Source of the DNA: Lates calcarifer
Lineage: Eukaryota; Chordata; Actinopteri; Centropomidae
DNA length: 64,000 nt
Assembly: GCF_001640805.2 (NCBI RefSeq)
Contig: NC_066838.1
Location: forward strand, 13,353,632 to 13,417,631
Reading direction: 5' to 3'
Positions 9,572 through 20,650 of the stretch are shown one piece after another. The translations under genes and the position numbers were made by a program. Numbering within the stretch: the stretch's first letter is position 1; the number at the start of each line of letters is the position of its first letter. Under the pieces are notes generated by a model. The model searched no databases, was not told the DNA's origin, and was given only the letters and a program-made list of their open reading frames with translations.

Positions 9572-11231
9572 TCAGCATTCATGAATCCACTCAACTAACC
9601 GTGAGGATCTCCACGGGGATGGGTGTACGCAGGCGCTGCCGATAACGCATGTTGATCTCCTTAACTGGAACCAAAACAGCCAAACACACCAGGGAAATCA
9701 GCAGCTCAGCCATGTTGGTGTGAGGCAAGTTCTCCATCACCGACGCTAAAGTCTGAACACACAAGTTATTGAGCTGTTAGAATACAGCACTACATGCCCA
9801 GATGATAACACGTTGGATTAGAGCATCAAGACCTCATTGTGAAGCATTGCTTTACCTTGAAGAGGGAGAAGGTCCCAGTGTGGCGAGGGAGCCGTAGCCC
9901 CAGCATGCTTTGCAGCTGAGAGATGGTGACATGGAAGGCGGCGGCACTGGTGAAAGCCTTTACAATCGGCTCTGACAAATAGGTGGACAGGAAGCCCAGC
10001 TGAAGACCACACATACAGAGCTGGAGCACAAGAGGTTAACATAACATTATGAGCTGTGTCAGGGTTAGGGTTAGTCTGACAGTCTTGGCAAACAGAGAGA
10101 TCTGCCAACCCATTTGTATTATTATTTTTTTCATTATTATTTTTTCATTTGGACTTCAACTTTGTGAATCAGTCTGTCTTACCATAATAATTCCTGAGAG
10201 GAGCGCAACAGCTGAGGCCACTCCAATCCTCTGGGCCTCAAAGTCAGCCGCTTCGGACGAACTTGTGTTCAGTTCGAGAGGAGTGGGAACCAGCTGCTCC
10301 ACCACAGAGCCTGTCATCAGGCTCACCACAGCAAAGGTACCTGAGAGAAGACCTGTCATCTCAATAACAGTGGAAACACTTGCAGTTGAGTTCAAGTTAC
10401 ATGCATGAGATAATGTAACGCTTTACATTACTCTCCTGTTGATTTAAACAATGTTCCCTATGTCTTACTGAAGTATACAAAAGATGTTATGTGGGCATGA
10501 GTCTTACCTGTGGACACATGGCGACCTGTGCCAAAAAACATATAGAGGACCACAGGAAAGAAGGAGGTGTAAAGGCCAAATATTGGTGCCACTGACGTGA
10601 GTAAAGCAAAGGCCATGCCTGTTTAGGGAAGGAGATTAAAAAGAACAGCTTAACAATAAACAAACCTTTTTGTTTTCTTACCTCATATTCTGAATGTAAA
10701 ATCTGTCCCTGTATGTGTGTAAGGCTGAAACATGCCAAGTTAGCTGGGGACAAAAAATGATACTTAACAGATTGTATTTATTTCCACTGTGAATGGAAAC
10801 TTTAGCAGTTTATTACATCTATTTCATTATCAAATTATGTTATTATTATCATCATCATTGGTAGTAGATATGTGGTGTCATCAGGCAAAACTGATTGTAA
10901 TGTTATGCAATGATCAATGAAAAAATATTATTTCTCCCTTTGACGAATAAGGCAGTGTTTCCTCACCTTGCGGAATGTGAAGAATACCGACTGTCAGTCC
11001 CGCTATAGTATCTCCTAAAATCCATTTCTTGAGCCTGTATCTCGGCAGCCAGCTGAAAATGGGGACTCTCTCCCTCAACAGGTGAAGGCAGGCTCGCCTC
11101 GAACACCTGCACCTCCCGGCGAGCTTTTCCCGGAGCCGCAAACTTCCATGCGTGCTATCCTCGGAGCCGTAGGCCTGTTTGAAGCGGTCCTCCGTGTAAA
11201 TATTCCTGTACACGGCCACAGAAGCGCTCAT
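5776..11231 (-). CDS. slc26a10: slc26a10: SLC26-family anion transporter-like protein, complete coding region in 18 exons
   Basis: Multipass membrane protein of the SLC26 (sulfate permease) family. Relatives exchange chloride, bicarbonate, sulfate or oxalate; the substrate of member 10 is not established. Joined exons, 5' to 3': 11231-10967, 10618-10508, 10340-10183, 10020-9856, 9752-9600, 9480-9398, 9287-9140, 9048-8935, 8528-8451, 8359-8264, 7646-7540, 7224-7155, 6940-6758, 6633-6579, 6438-6350, 6252-6198, 6024-5918, 5814-5776. They sum to 2076 nt, giving 691 residues with no frame break and GT/AG at every intron. Layout: cytosolic N-terminus 1-70, 14-helix transport domain about 70-515, STAS domain about 517-679 with a variable insert, short tail. 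Asn150-Thr-Ser in the loop after helix 3 is a likely glycosylation site. It matches the human SLC26A10 sequence I recall more closely than SLC26A3/4/6 (for example SATLATTN and AVLACIN). Length is normal for the family. Start: the first ATG after a TATA-like box, with an N-terminus aligning to paralogs. Confidence 0.92.
5918..6024 (-). CDS. slc26a10: slc26a10 coding exon 17 (STAS end)
   Basis: Residues 644-679: [16 protein letters not shown], then [18 protein letters not shown], the last STAS strand and helix as in paralogs. Donor GTAAGC. Confidence 0.9.
6198..6252 (-). CDS. slc26a10: slc26a10 coding exon 16 (STAS core)
   Basis: Residues 626-643 plus one base: [18 protein letters not shown], the strand following the STAS helix. 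Phase fits both neighbours. Confidence 0.9.
6350..6438 (-). CDS. slc26a10: slc26a10 coding exon 15 (STAS core)
   Basis: Residues 596-625. Contains the STAS core strand and helix [20 protein letters not shown], homologous to the VILDCS...FVDVVGV core of paralogs. Donor GTTAGT. Confidence 0.92.
6579..6633 (-). CDS. slc26a10: slc26a10 coding exon 14 (STAS variable insert)
   Basis: Residues 578-595 plus one base, low-complexity polar sequence [18 protein letters not shown]. The assignment rests on acceptor, donor and phase fit between two clear STAS exons, since the insert is not conserved. Confidence 0.8.
6758..6940 (-). CDS. slc26a10: slc26a10 coding exon 13 (STAS start)
   Basis: Residues 517-577. 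STAS first strand [20 protein letters not shown], then helix [13 protein letters not shown] and a charged, helical variable insert ([18 protein letters not shown]). Donor GTATGC. Confidence 0.92.
7155..7224 (-). CDS. slc26a10: slc26a10 coding exon 12
   Basis: Residues 493-516, linker into the STAS domain: [20 protein letters not shown] and NHSK. SLC26 paralogs have the same LGR...YR pattern here. Confidence 0.9.
7540..7646 (-). CDS. slc26a10: slc26a10 coding exon 11
   Basis: Residues 458-492 plus two bases. Last membrane helices [20 protein letters not shown] and [14 protein letters not shown], ending at the membrane exit before the STAS domain. Confidence 0.92.
8264..8359 (-). CDS. slc26a10: slc26a10 coding exon 10
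   Basis: Residues 426-457. Begins [18 protein letters not shown] and ends [13 protein letters not shown], strongly like human SLC26A10 and prestin at the same place. Donor GTAAGG. Confidence 0.93.
8451..8528 (-). CDS. slc26a10: slc26a10 coding exon 9
   Basis: Residues 400-425, one hydrophobic helix ([19 protein letters not shown]) and FYFLPK. Phase 0 on both sides. Confidence 0.92.
8935..9048 (-). CDS. slc26a10: slc26a10 coding exon 8
   Basis: Residues 362-399. [19 protein letters not shown] then [19 protein letters not shown]. This is the helix-10 region that forms the anion site in structures of relatives. The position where prestin has Arg399 is Thr387 here. Confidence 0.93.
9140..9287 (-). 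CDS. slc26a10: slc26a10 coding exon 7
   Basis: Residues 312-361. Begins [18 protein letters not shown] and contains the helix [20 protein letters not shown] and SIHPNQ. The upstream intron is short, with a TTTG tandem run. Confidence 0.93.
9398..9480 (-). CDS. slc26a10: slc26a10 coding exon 6
   Basis: Residues 285-311 plus two bases. [20 protein letters not shown] followed by IVGHIPAG, the loop leading to the second half of the transport domain. The glycine codon is split with the next exon. Confidence 0.92.
9533..9568 (+). repeat. (TA)n microsatellite in slc26a10 intron 5
   Basis: About 18 TA units, roughly 30 bases inside the intron from the exon 5 donor at 9599. A long TA tract this close to a donor could influence splicing. 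Confidence 0.95.
9600..9752 (-). CDS. slc26a10: slc26a10 coding exon 5
   Basis: Residues 234-284. Begins [13 protein letters not shown], then a hydrophobic helix [18 protein letters not shown] and the cytosolic [14 protein letters not shown] segment. Donor GTTAGT. Confidence 0.92.
9856..10020 (-). CDS. slc26a10: slc26a10 coding exon 4
   Basis: Residues 179-233. Helix 5 and the family motif [17 protein letters not shown], then [15 protein letters not shown]. In phase 0 on both sides. Confidence 0.93.
10183..10340 (-). CDS. slc26a10: slc26a10 coding exon 3
   Basis: Residues 126-178. Begins [19 protein letters not shown] and contains the extracellular loop with the sequon N150-T-S, then [15 protein letters not shown] helix 4 sequence (here [11 protein letters not shown]). 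Ends in phase 0. Confidence 0.93.
10508..10618 (-). CDS. slc26a10: slc26a10 coding exon 2
   Basis: Residues 89-125. Carries the SLC26 signature region GMAFALL...[11 protein letters not shown] and [11 protein letters not shown], covering helices 1-3 of the first inverted repeat. Phase 1 in and phase 1 out, donor GTAAGA. Confidence 0.93.
10967..11231 (-). CDS. slc26a10: slc26a10 coding exon 1
   Basis: Residues 1-88 plus one base. Cytosolic N-terminus beginning [10 protein letters not shown], with a basic Cys/Arg stretch, the family motif [14 protein letters not shown] and the start of helix 1 ending HIPQ. The donor GTGAGG splits a glycine codon. Confidence 0.92.
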
Positions 11232-11305
11232 ATTGAGATGAGTGATGATGGTTCACCATGCGAGCGCTGTTGTAGAGTCAGTAAACTTGGTGGCTATTGC
11301 CATAC

Positions 11306-11373
11306 ATATATAGCAGCCTCTGCCCTGACCTCAGGAGCCATTGCATTTTCCTGTCAGACTCTTCATGGCCAAT
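11306..11373 (-). promoter_or_regulatory. slc26a10: Probable slc26a10 core promoter
   Basis: On the minus strand a TATATAT box lies at 11312-11306 and an inverted CCAAT box at 11369-11373, about 60 bases further upstream. Transcription would start near 11280, leaving a 5' leader of about 50 bases before the ATG at 11231. Inferred from spacing only. Confidence 0.5.
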
Positions 11374-14300
11374 GACATGGCTCAAAGCTCGACAGTTTTT
11401 GTTACAGTGTTCAACAGTTTTTTTTTTCACATCTTTGTCCTGCCTCAGACAACATAAAGGTGTTTTTCATAAAGGTTTTTTCTTCAAAATCCTCTGGGTC
11501 CTACTGCTAAACGTTTTTTTTTTTTCTTTCAACGGAAAGTAGAAAGTCAGACACACAATCTGCCCTTCCTTCACTCACAGCCCCTCCCTCCAAAAACTCA
11601 TACACACCATCCTTTGCACTACACAGCTCTATCCTCCCCTATGTCCTGCCTTCAGAGCTATGCGGGAGGTACAAGCTCAGAGGAGGCACAATTAAGTCAT
11701 ACAATGTATGGCACTGTGAAACGCCTAAAGGGATCAAAGTCATATTGTTGGTGGGGATGAGGTGTAACCTCAAACCATGTCTGTGAGGAGTTCATTTCCG
11801 AGAAGGATGGATGTCTATAATGGGTGGGAGTTTAAACTGTGTAGCCTCCAGGAAAAGAGTCTGGTACCTATCAGACCCCTGTGAAACTCAATCACACATG
11901 GCAGCCTGGTTCATGGATCAAACCACACCTTGACTCTGATCAGAGATTGTGTGCGATGAGTGTGATGTTGTTCTTTGTCAGGCAGGAGTGAACACAAGGG
12001 AGCTTTGGATAAATACAAGATAAAACAGATAAAACAGGACCCACACCTACACTGCTAGTAAGATACGGTTTTCAAAATGCAGCTTTGAAACCTGTATAAG
12101 CATGGGGTAGAAGGAAATTGCAATTTCAAAATAGGTTCAGTCAGACTCTTGCAATTGTTAAACAAAGGAAATGAAAAAAATATAACTCAGGTTAAATTCC
12201 AGATTTGGGTGCTGTGAATGAACCTCTCCCATCTCATGAATGATGTCTCCGATCCCACGAGCCTACGTGAGGCAGTGCAGGCAATGCCACCATTTTCTAT
12301 TGTTGCGTAGGACAACACCCAAGGATTTTGGCTTGAATGGGCCCAGACCTTGGCTACAGGGCCAGGATGTTTAAAGCTGAAAATTCAAAACGTACCTTAC
12401 CACACATCAAACTATGGCAAAGATGGCATAGCATCCATTGTAAGGTGAGGTGCAGGGAGAAACCATCACACATGCAGGGAGGTGTGCAGGAGCAAAGCAT
12501 ATAGCAGACTTTTATTGGTAGTCTCCGATGATAAAACACAAAACAAAGAAAACCATGGGGAGAAAACTTGGTGCAGCCCCCCCTCTCCCTCTCCACTCAA
12601 ATATACATAACCTGAGAGCCTGCCCCTCCAATTCAAATGGGCCAATCAGGTCAGAGCTCTAGGACAAAGTTAATCAAAATACACATTGTTTTCTTGCACT
12701 TACTCATTCCAACAAGGCTTCTACAAAGAACTCAAGCCAGCAGGTTCACTTCTTTCAGTACTGTATGAATAATAAACCTGACTCTAACATTCACAATGAA
12801 ATTCTCTGTCTTTGTTTGCTCTATTAAATTTACAGGTTTACCATAAGTTGATAAAGAAAAACGTGAGGTAGTGTCCAACACTGGCAAATGGCTAGTGAAT
12901 GAGTTAGTGCTTCTTCACAGCATCTAGTATTGCATTTGTGAAGTTGTTTTACCTTGTTGGTGTACAAAGTGGTAATGTCATAGACTATCCAACCAGGTGA
13001 CAAGAACACAAGCATCAAGCTGCATACAGGTCAATGTGAATGGCTTTCACCCAGATACATTTGAGTGGATGTTTCTTTTATTCTTGTATGTGGTATGTTT
13101 ACACTTTTTTTTCCCATTTCAACCCGCCTGCAGAGAAGACTTGCTTCCTGTGCAGGTCCACACTGCATTTTGTTGACATGTGGGAGGTGTGCGTGTTAGC
13201 TCCTCTGAAAGCTTCTGTGACCTGTGATTTCTCATGAAACCCTATTCTTTGTGGGTTTGTAGACATTTATGCGTATCTCCAGAAAAGCATAAAACTCCAA
13301 GCCAAGTTGATTACCAACTGCCTGATATTACATCACCTTAAAGAGCTGTGATAGCTCTTATGTAGGCAAATAATGTATTATTTACACATCCAGCTGATGG
13401 GGAGGCTACTGGCCACCTGATAAATGTAAGTTCAATATTACCTCTCCATTTAGCTCTGATTTGGTCTCCACCAACTCCTGAGGAAAATGTAAAAAATTAT
13501 CCTAACTCTTGTCTGAAAACAGAGGCCTATTGCTGGAAATGGGATTGATAAGAGCATTGAGACTGAAACCAAATATTATTAGACCGACCAATAAGCTAAA
13601 GGGGCTAAAAGGCTCTGTGTTCATTACTGCAACAGCATTACATATATAAATTCTGTTTGATTTTTACACAGTGTGTCACCTCATCAGCCCAGATGAAGCC
13701 ATAATTAGCAGAGGGGGTTTGGTAATCCCCACATACAGCGACAACGCAGGAGACAGGTCAAATGATTTAACCCTGATAAATATCTCCATTTCTTGCTAAT
13801 GACTATTCTTGATTCTAAATTTAACAAATGAAAACAATGGCTAATGTTGACCAGAATTTTGCCCATGCCTTTGTCATTCCATGCGAGAGAAAACACTGCT
13901 AAAGATGTAACCTGAGTCAAGCAGGGTGTAGGTGAGAGGTCCACTGATGCGTTACAAAGGTAAAGCACTGGATGGACATCCTCCAAAATGTGATCTGTTC
14001 CCTCCTCACTAATGTTACCAAGCTAAATGAAATAAACAGACATGCATATAAAAAGTTGTTTTTGTTCCAGTGTCATATTCCTAGAATTTCTGTGTCTCTG
14101 GTGGAGAGGAGATGCAGTGATATAAGGGACTTCCTTTAAATGCCAGGAATGTGGGCCATTGTGTTGATCAGCTCCAGAGAATTTATGAACATACCGACGG
14201 CATGGTGTGTCTGCGGGCTGTTTAAACAAGATATTAATCAGTGGTAAAAGGAACAATGTGTTGAATGGAAAAGGATATGGAGTGTTAACCCCAAACTAGA

Positions 14301-17282
14301 CAAAACCCTTCTGCTCCATCATAACACAGACAGCTCTTTATGAATTCAAACAATGAAAATGTGAATACCTGAGTGGCACAACAAGCCGCAAAGTATACAG
14401 CTGAGCCATTTACACAATCCAGTGTGCATTCAATTAGGTTAACAGCACCAACAAACAGGGTATCAACACCTTTTGGTGGGCACAAAATGTGTCAAGTGAT
14501 ATGACCATTTTCATCTGACAAACAGGCATATTTTAAACGTGAAGTCACACTGCAGAAAACTGTGTTTTTGAATGTGTAAAATTAGATGAAAATCAATAAT
14601 TTTCTGTTACTCTCTGGTATGTGTTTCCATTTTCAGTGTTGATGTTTTGCTTACAGAGTGTTGTGAGGCTTGTAAAAACATACACTTTGATGGCAACTGT
14701 AGTTATGTTTGGCAGTGTACCTCATCATCCCACTAATACTCACTGCATTAGCATTAATCAAATTATAAAAATATCTCATCCACCCTGTCTCCTTCATGCT
14801 GAGTGTGTGTCCTGATCTTACAGGGTCTTTCTATTATTCTCAACCAGGGAGAGGCTCCAGTCATTTTGTGGCCTATAGTTCCTGCTATTGTTCTTTATCT
14901 GCTTTATGGGATGCTTGTCCCGACCCCCCATGGCATGTTACTTTGGAAATGACCTTGTCAATGAGGCTGACTGCTGGCAGCCAAAACCCTCTTTTTGTAT
15001 CCCTGTCTCCTTACCTCTCCCATCCCTTTCCGTGTTCTGCTCCTCTCCATCCATTAGTGCCTGTCCACATATTTACATTGTTTGACTTCAAGAATCATGC
15101 CTCTCTGTAGAATTCTTCCTGTTGGTTCATGAATTTGCTGTCATTTGTCACTCATGCCATACAAACTTTCTGCAGGGGTTAAGAGCTGAGCACAACCCTG
15201 GGATTTGTCTCACAGCCCTTTGATGTGGATTGGAAAGTGTATATTTCATAGTGGCTTGTCAAGCTCTATTATCTGGGCAATACAATAATCAAAGAAATGT
15301 TGCATTCTTTAACTAAAGACGTTGTATTCCTCTGCTAATTCCTCTGTTCTTGACTGTACCTGTAATTAAGCATGTCTTGATTTCCCAAGGCAACACACTA
15401 TAATCTAATTACTTTCTGTCAAAGATCTGTAGATAATTTCCCTCCCATGTTAACATTCCTAATTCTCACACAGCTGAGGCCATGGTTGTGAGGCATCAAG
15501 GTTTTTAAGTGTTTTTTTCATACCTTCCCTGTTAAAACAGTTTTTTAACTTTGCGCGAGGAGGCAAGAGGCTTCAGAGAGAGTTGCTGATTTCCTGTCCA
15601 TTCTTGATGAACGTATCCTGACCTCTACCACACCTACACTGGTCATGTCCATTCATCAAACATCTGGGTCATGCATCTCCTGGGCGGGTAAGGCAGCACC
15701 CGCCTATATTTACAGGCTCCCCAAGGAGCTCAGCCGCACGCTCACAAAAGCATCCTCCACAATTAAGTTTTATGCTCTCATTAAGGTAACAACAAAGATG
15801 ATGACTTAACGATGCAATCCATTTTAACCTGGGTTAAAGGACATGAACATACTGCTGTTTCCCTCTGTATAAACGGTGGGTGGATTATGTAAAGTAATTG
15901 TTTGGTCTGCTGCTGGTGGAGGAAGAGCACTTTAAAGAGCGTAATCTCCTCTGCCCTTCCATGCTGAAGACCAAACATACGAAAACAGACAATAAAAAGG
16001 TCAACGCCTTGCCTAAGCAGCCCGTCTGCTATCTGAAGAGAACAAAAGGTGAGACCTGGATTCCCATCTGACCGTCCTGTATCTGCTGATAGTCCCTGTC
16101 CTGTCCCCTTTCCGGATATGGTACAACTCATGAAAAAACAAACCACTCAATTCTGTTTAGTCTCATCTGAGGTATTTTTGTCTGACAAAGTTGCCCTTCT
16201 TGGTGACTCACAATCCACGCTTTCACTCCAATAGACATATATGGTACCATTCTTTGCATAAAATCAGCCAGTTTTGTTCCTCAGTTTTTTAAAATCACTT
16301 TTAGAAGAACAGCTCAATTTACTAAACCATGCAGAGGAGCTGTTTTGACCCACAGAGGCCTTGGGTTGACTGGAGAGTCATGGGATGTGTCACTTCCTAG
16401 CCCATGCCAAAGCATTGTGCAGCTCAAGTACACAACGGCGACACAGCCTTGAACCACATTGTAAGAGCCGCTGCTGCATTGTCTGCTTCACCTCAACACT
16501 TCTGTCAGCACTAGATTCACTTTCAGTTGTACACGACGAAGAAACATTCCCCAGTGTTGTCATTCAAAAGCCTTCAGGCAACACCCTAATGTAAAAGTTT
16601 TAGAACTGGTTTATGTACACTAGAAAAGAATAAGTAGTCACACATGCATTACACACAAAGTAGTGGGCTAAAAGAGAGACCTCCATCTGAAAAATGTTGT
16701 GTTGATACACCTGAGTAAATTTCTGCATAGTAAAAATACACACATTGGACACATAGACTGTGAAATCAGCCATAGTGATGGGGGTTGAAGGGAAAGGGAT
16801 CTGCCATAGTGACTCTAGTATTTTGTCTTGTGCGTATGACTCTGATGGAGTGGGTCCTTGAGAATCACCAGTGCAGCTAGGCTCACCTCACACAGAGTTC
16901 AGAGCAGGTGTGCTGTGCTCACTGCCCAAAATGTTGACTTGGCAGCTTTATTTATTCATTATCTCTAGTGGTATAGCCATGCAGTCTTTTTCATTCAGCT
17001 TTTAAAATTTCTTTCTACAATATACCAATACACTGGGAGTGCAGTCACATCCCTTTGCCAGAGACAGTGACTCATTCACTTCACAATTCTTACAAGAACC
17101 ATTTAGAAAATAGTTGATTGAAAATAATAGTTTTAATTGACTCTCGCTGGACCCCTCCCCCAAACAGTGTTTATAATCATAGCTTAGCAACTGTAAACAG
17201 GAACAGCCAATGACTGTATCATTGGGCACGACAGACCTGTTAAGCTTAGAGGCAGTATGCATGGGGATGTAGAAAGAGAGAT

Positions 17283-17392
17283 ACATCCATCCATCCATCC
17301 ATTATTTATACCACTTATCCTTAAGGATTGCGGGGCCTGGAGCCAATCCTAGCTGACACTGGGCAAGAGGAGGGGTACACTGTAGAGAGATC
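17283..17392 (+). repeat. CCATCC-type dispersed teleost repeat fragment
   Basis: Tandem CATC followed by ATTATTTATACCACTTATCC, then GGGGCCTGGAGCCAATCCTAGCTGACACTGGGCAAG and GGGGTACAC in succession. This is the familiar order of a widespread fish repeat (CCATCCATTTTCTATACCGCTTATCC type). It is diverged and truncated. Confidence 0.6.
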
Positions 17393-18160
17393 GAAAGACA
17401 TAGACTTAGACTAGACTATGAAAGAAGGAAAGACAATAACATTGCATACAAAAAGTTTCTTTTTCTATTGCCTAAAGCAAAATTTCTGTCTTATTTTACT
17501 GTGTCATTTTTTATTTTAGGATTAATTTGCTCTGCACTCCAACACAAGAACACTTTACTTGTTCCCTATCATCACCTGATGAGGATGCTAGTGATCCATG
17601 CTATCTGAAGCTGATGATTAGCATGCTATTAGCATGATAACATGTCCAACCCCTTTACATGGTTCTTGTTTTAAAATCTGTCAGTTGGAGACCTCACTAC
17701 AGGGTGTAGGTTAACTCAACCTTTAAGTTTGAACTCATCTATGGATGACATGGTTTTGCTTGACAGCATGTTAACTCCTCCATGCAATTTGCAGGTACAC
17801 ATAAGAGAAACTGATTAAGGAGGGGGGTATTGCTGCACACCATTTTCCTGAAAACTCCTTCAGTTTGATTGAGACAAAGACTGGGGACCAAAACATATTA
17901 TTTTAATAGGGTTTATCACAAGTTAAGAGGTCTGACAAGAACCAAAACATTGTTTTCTAATAGATTGTATTGCTAGTAAAATATGACTTGCTGTTGTAGT
18001 CTTTTACGCTTCCTCTTGTGCACAAAAGCAGTAATAAATAACCACAGTGCAGAACAGTACTCTGCTACAGCTGTGATCGCAACCATTTACAGTCTCTTAC
18101 GTAACCCCCATCACCATTCAGTAATATTCCAACACTGGATTTTCCTGACATCAGTCACAG

Positions 18161-18349
18161 AGCTTTGTGGTTCACAGGGCTGCTGCATCACCAGACACCC
18201 TCTACAGCACGTACCACGCTGAGGGCGGCAGGGTGGAGGGCGGGGAGACGTGGACCCGGGACTACACTGGCGGCCACTGCCAGACCACCTTCCTGCCACA
18301 CCGTGCCATCACTCATGCACACACATCTGACGCCAGACAACAAAAGTGA
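18161..18349 (+). other. Coding-like segment, possible orphan terminal exon
   Basis: After an acceptor-like CAG at 18158-18160 the frame stays open for 62 codons to TGA at 18347. The middle reads DTLYSTYHAEGGRVEGGE, then TWTRDYTGGHCQTTFLPHRA. Third codon positions are mostly G or C, unlike the AT-rich surroundings. No protein family was recognised and no partner exon was found upstream. It could be an exon of an unseen gene, a decayed pseudogene piece, or chance. Confidence 0.25.
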
Positions 18350-18839
18350 AACAAGAAAGAGGGCTTTTGAATTACTTCACATTGTGCTAGTGGATAGAAA
18401 AGAAAACACATGATGAAGTCAATGTGGATGCATTTTTAGGCAACAGTGTGCTTTTTATTACCTCAGAGGATCTGCATCCCCTCTTATCTTAAGCCAGGTG
18501 AGTGCCACCTGTACAAAATTTTAAAACAAAGTAGCAGAAATGATGTGCTGAAAAAAAATCTTAGCAGAGCAGGGAAAGTTGACAGATGGATGCATTTATT
18601 ATGAACCTACATGACAGTGAACTATAGTGTCTATAACAATGATTCTCTTCAGATATTATTAGTTTTTTTTTGTTTGTTTGTTTTTGTTATACACGCTGAG
18701 GTTCTCACCTGAGCTCAGCAATGAGTTCTAGCCCATGTTTCACCCCTGCAGTCCAATGAGATCGGCTTCAGTATTTTATGATGCCAAACCTGAAGGTTTT
18801 TTTTTTTTTCTTCTCCTCTATTCTCTTCTCGTCTCTTCT

Positions 18840-19130
18840 GCTCTAGCTTCTCCATCACCTTTCCCTTGCTCCCTCTGTACTCATTCAGCATCAAAGGCCA
18901 CCCGTGGCTCCGGCTGGGTGGCCACCAGCTTCTCATTTCCTCTCATGCTCTCCAGCCATTCAGCAGTGGCGTGCTCCGTCAGGGCTGAGCGGACCCCAGG
19001 GAGTCCACCAGAAGCCTCCGCTAGGCGCTCACCGCCGCTTCCTGCTCATTTAAGAGAGCCCTCAGAATGGAGCGCCATTGTCCTGGCTGTTATCTGATGG
19101 CCCCACTCAACAGGCAGACAAAGCCAAGGG
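18840..19130. promoter_or_regulatory. Candidate regulatory block with a TCF/LEF-type site
   Basis: GC-balanced, non-repetitive block starting with a perfect TCF/LEF consensus on the minus strand (CCTTTGATG, 18897-18889). Sp5-type genes are direct Wnt/beta-catenin targets, so this is a plausible sp5l enhancer. Conservation cannot be tested here. Confidence 0.25.
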
Positions 19131-20557
19131 CCTGGGGGCTCCCCCCTCCTCACTGGTTGTGATGAGGTTCTCCCTTTTTTTCTACTTTTTTTGTCAAACA
19201 TGTCAATAGTTCAAGACGGGAGTTTTGCAAACAGTGACAGATGCATAAAGGCACTGCACATTTTCTGGGCATTTAAAGTGAAAATATACCCAAGTAGACC
19301 ACACAGACCTGTTGAGAATAGTTATTAGTGATGTAAGGGAACCTGATCTGTGTAGGGCTAGTTATTAATGAAGTACATTAAACTGTCAAGTCCCACTGAC
19401 TGATGAACTAATGAGTGACTGATGGAAGCAGCAATACAATATATCAGTGATATATTGGTGAGAATGAGAAAATTTAATGGAGCTTTTTTCTGCTTTGCAT
19501 GGAAGTCAAGTCAAATTCATTAAACAGCGTGAACAGGAGAAATTTGTCTGTAACCAACAAAGTACATGGAAAATCAGGAAAACAGGAAAAGAAAATTGTA
19601 TCACATCAAATGAAGAAATAGGTCAAACAGCTGGGTGTCGAATACATAAAATTTTAAAGTGCAAAGATATTGTATTTGCGTGGAGAGACGTGCAGATTCA
19701 GCCTAACAAAGGAGACTTTGTGTGTGTGTGTGTGGGAAAACAGGAGCTCATAGTCTTCAATCCTGATTGGTTGATATTTAACGCTTTTAATGTAAAGCAC
19801 TCTGTAAAATCTTTGCTCATTTACCTGTTGTCAGGCACTCTATCCAAACTTAGACAAGTAAGTAAATCTCACAGTGACAACCAGTTCAAGTTTGGGTGCT
19901 GAGTTCTTAGAGTCACAGTCGTTTCTGTGGTTTAGATACATTTGGCTTGGATGCAACCCTAAGGCAAAGTCATTATCTACTGGTCTTGATAGAGAGGCTG
20001 TAGAGGCAACCTTCTTGTTTTCACATTTGCTTTGACAGATGTTTTTGGTAAATAATAAATGAGAGAAAACTCAGAATACATTGCAAGGATGAGCCAGTGG
20101 ATGAGTGAAGGATGGTTTAAAGGACCTTGTCCTCCAATTTGCCAAATCTTAAAATCTTTAGCTCTATTTAGTGACATTAATATCACAACTACAATCTGCA
20201 GCAAAAGAAAAATCAATAAACACAAGCCTTTTATGAGTCAATTGATTGTTGAGGTAATTTAGCTCAATGAATTTACCATCCTCCACAAGCCTTGTAAGAA
20301 AACTGCAGGGAGTCAAATGTGAAAACTGGAAACACTAGAGCTACCTGTTTTATGATTCTCTCCGATACCTGCATAGGGAAAGATCTAAGTGCCACAGACC
20401 TTACAGTAATCAAAATCTTATTGGTTTGATTGAATAATCTTTTGTGGGAACTGCATTGGCCAAAAACATTCCTTAAAAACACAAAGGAAATTCTGCTGAG
20501 TTCTGTTCTGTTTGTCAGTTTGAAATTTTAATCAGGAGCTGGGTTCTTTCTGCTGTC

Positions 20558-20650
20558 AAATCAAATCAAGTCAGTTTTATTTATATATGCCAAAAATCAA
20601 ATTTTGCCTGAATGGGCTTTAAAATCTATACAGCATGAGACACCCAAAGC
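20558..20650 (+). repeat. Dispersed teleost repeat fragment
   Basis: Reads TCAAGTCAGTTTTATTTATA followed by CAAATTTTGCCTGA, GGGCTTTAAAATCTATACAG and CATGAGACACC. This is the order of a common fish repeat end (TCAATTTTATTTATATAGCCCAAAATCAC type). Confidence 0.6.

Noticed and set aside
10060..10080. TTAGGG-like tandem near 10.06 kb
   Set aside because: Only about two telomere-type units in an intron. Too short for an interstitial telomere.
12354..13018. Minus-strand open frames at 12.35-13.0 kb
   Set aside because: Short, Cys-rich by chance, no splice sites in phase and no recognised domain.
19477..19902. Plus-strand 141-codon open frame
   Set aside because: AT-rich codons, no motif, includes a GT repeat. 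Consistent with chance in low-stop sequence.
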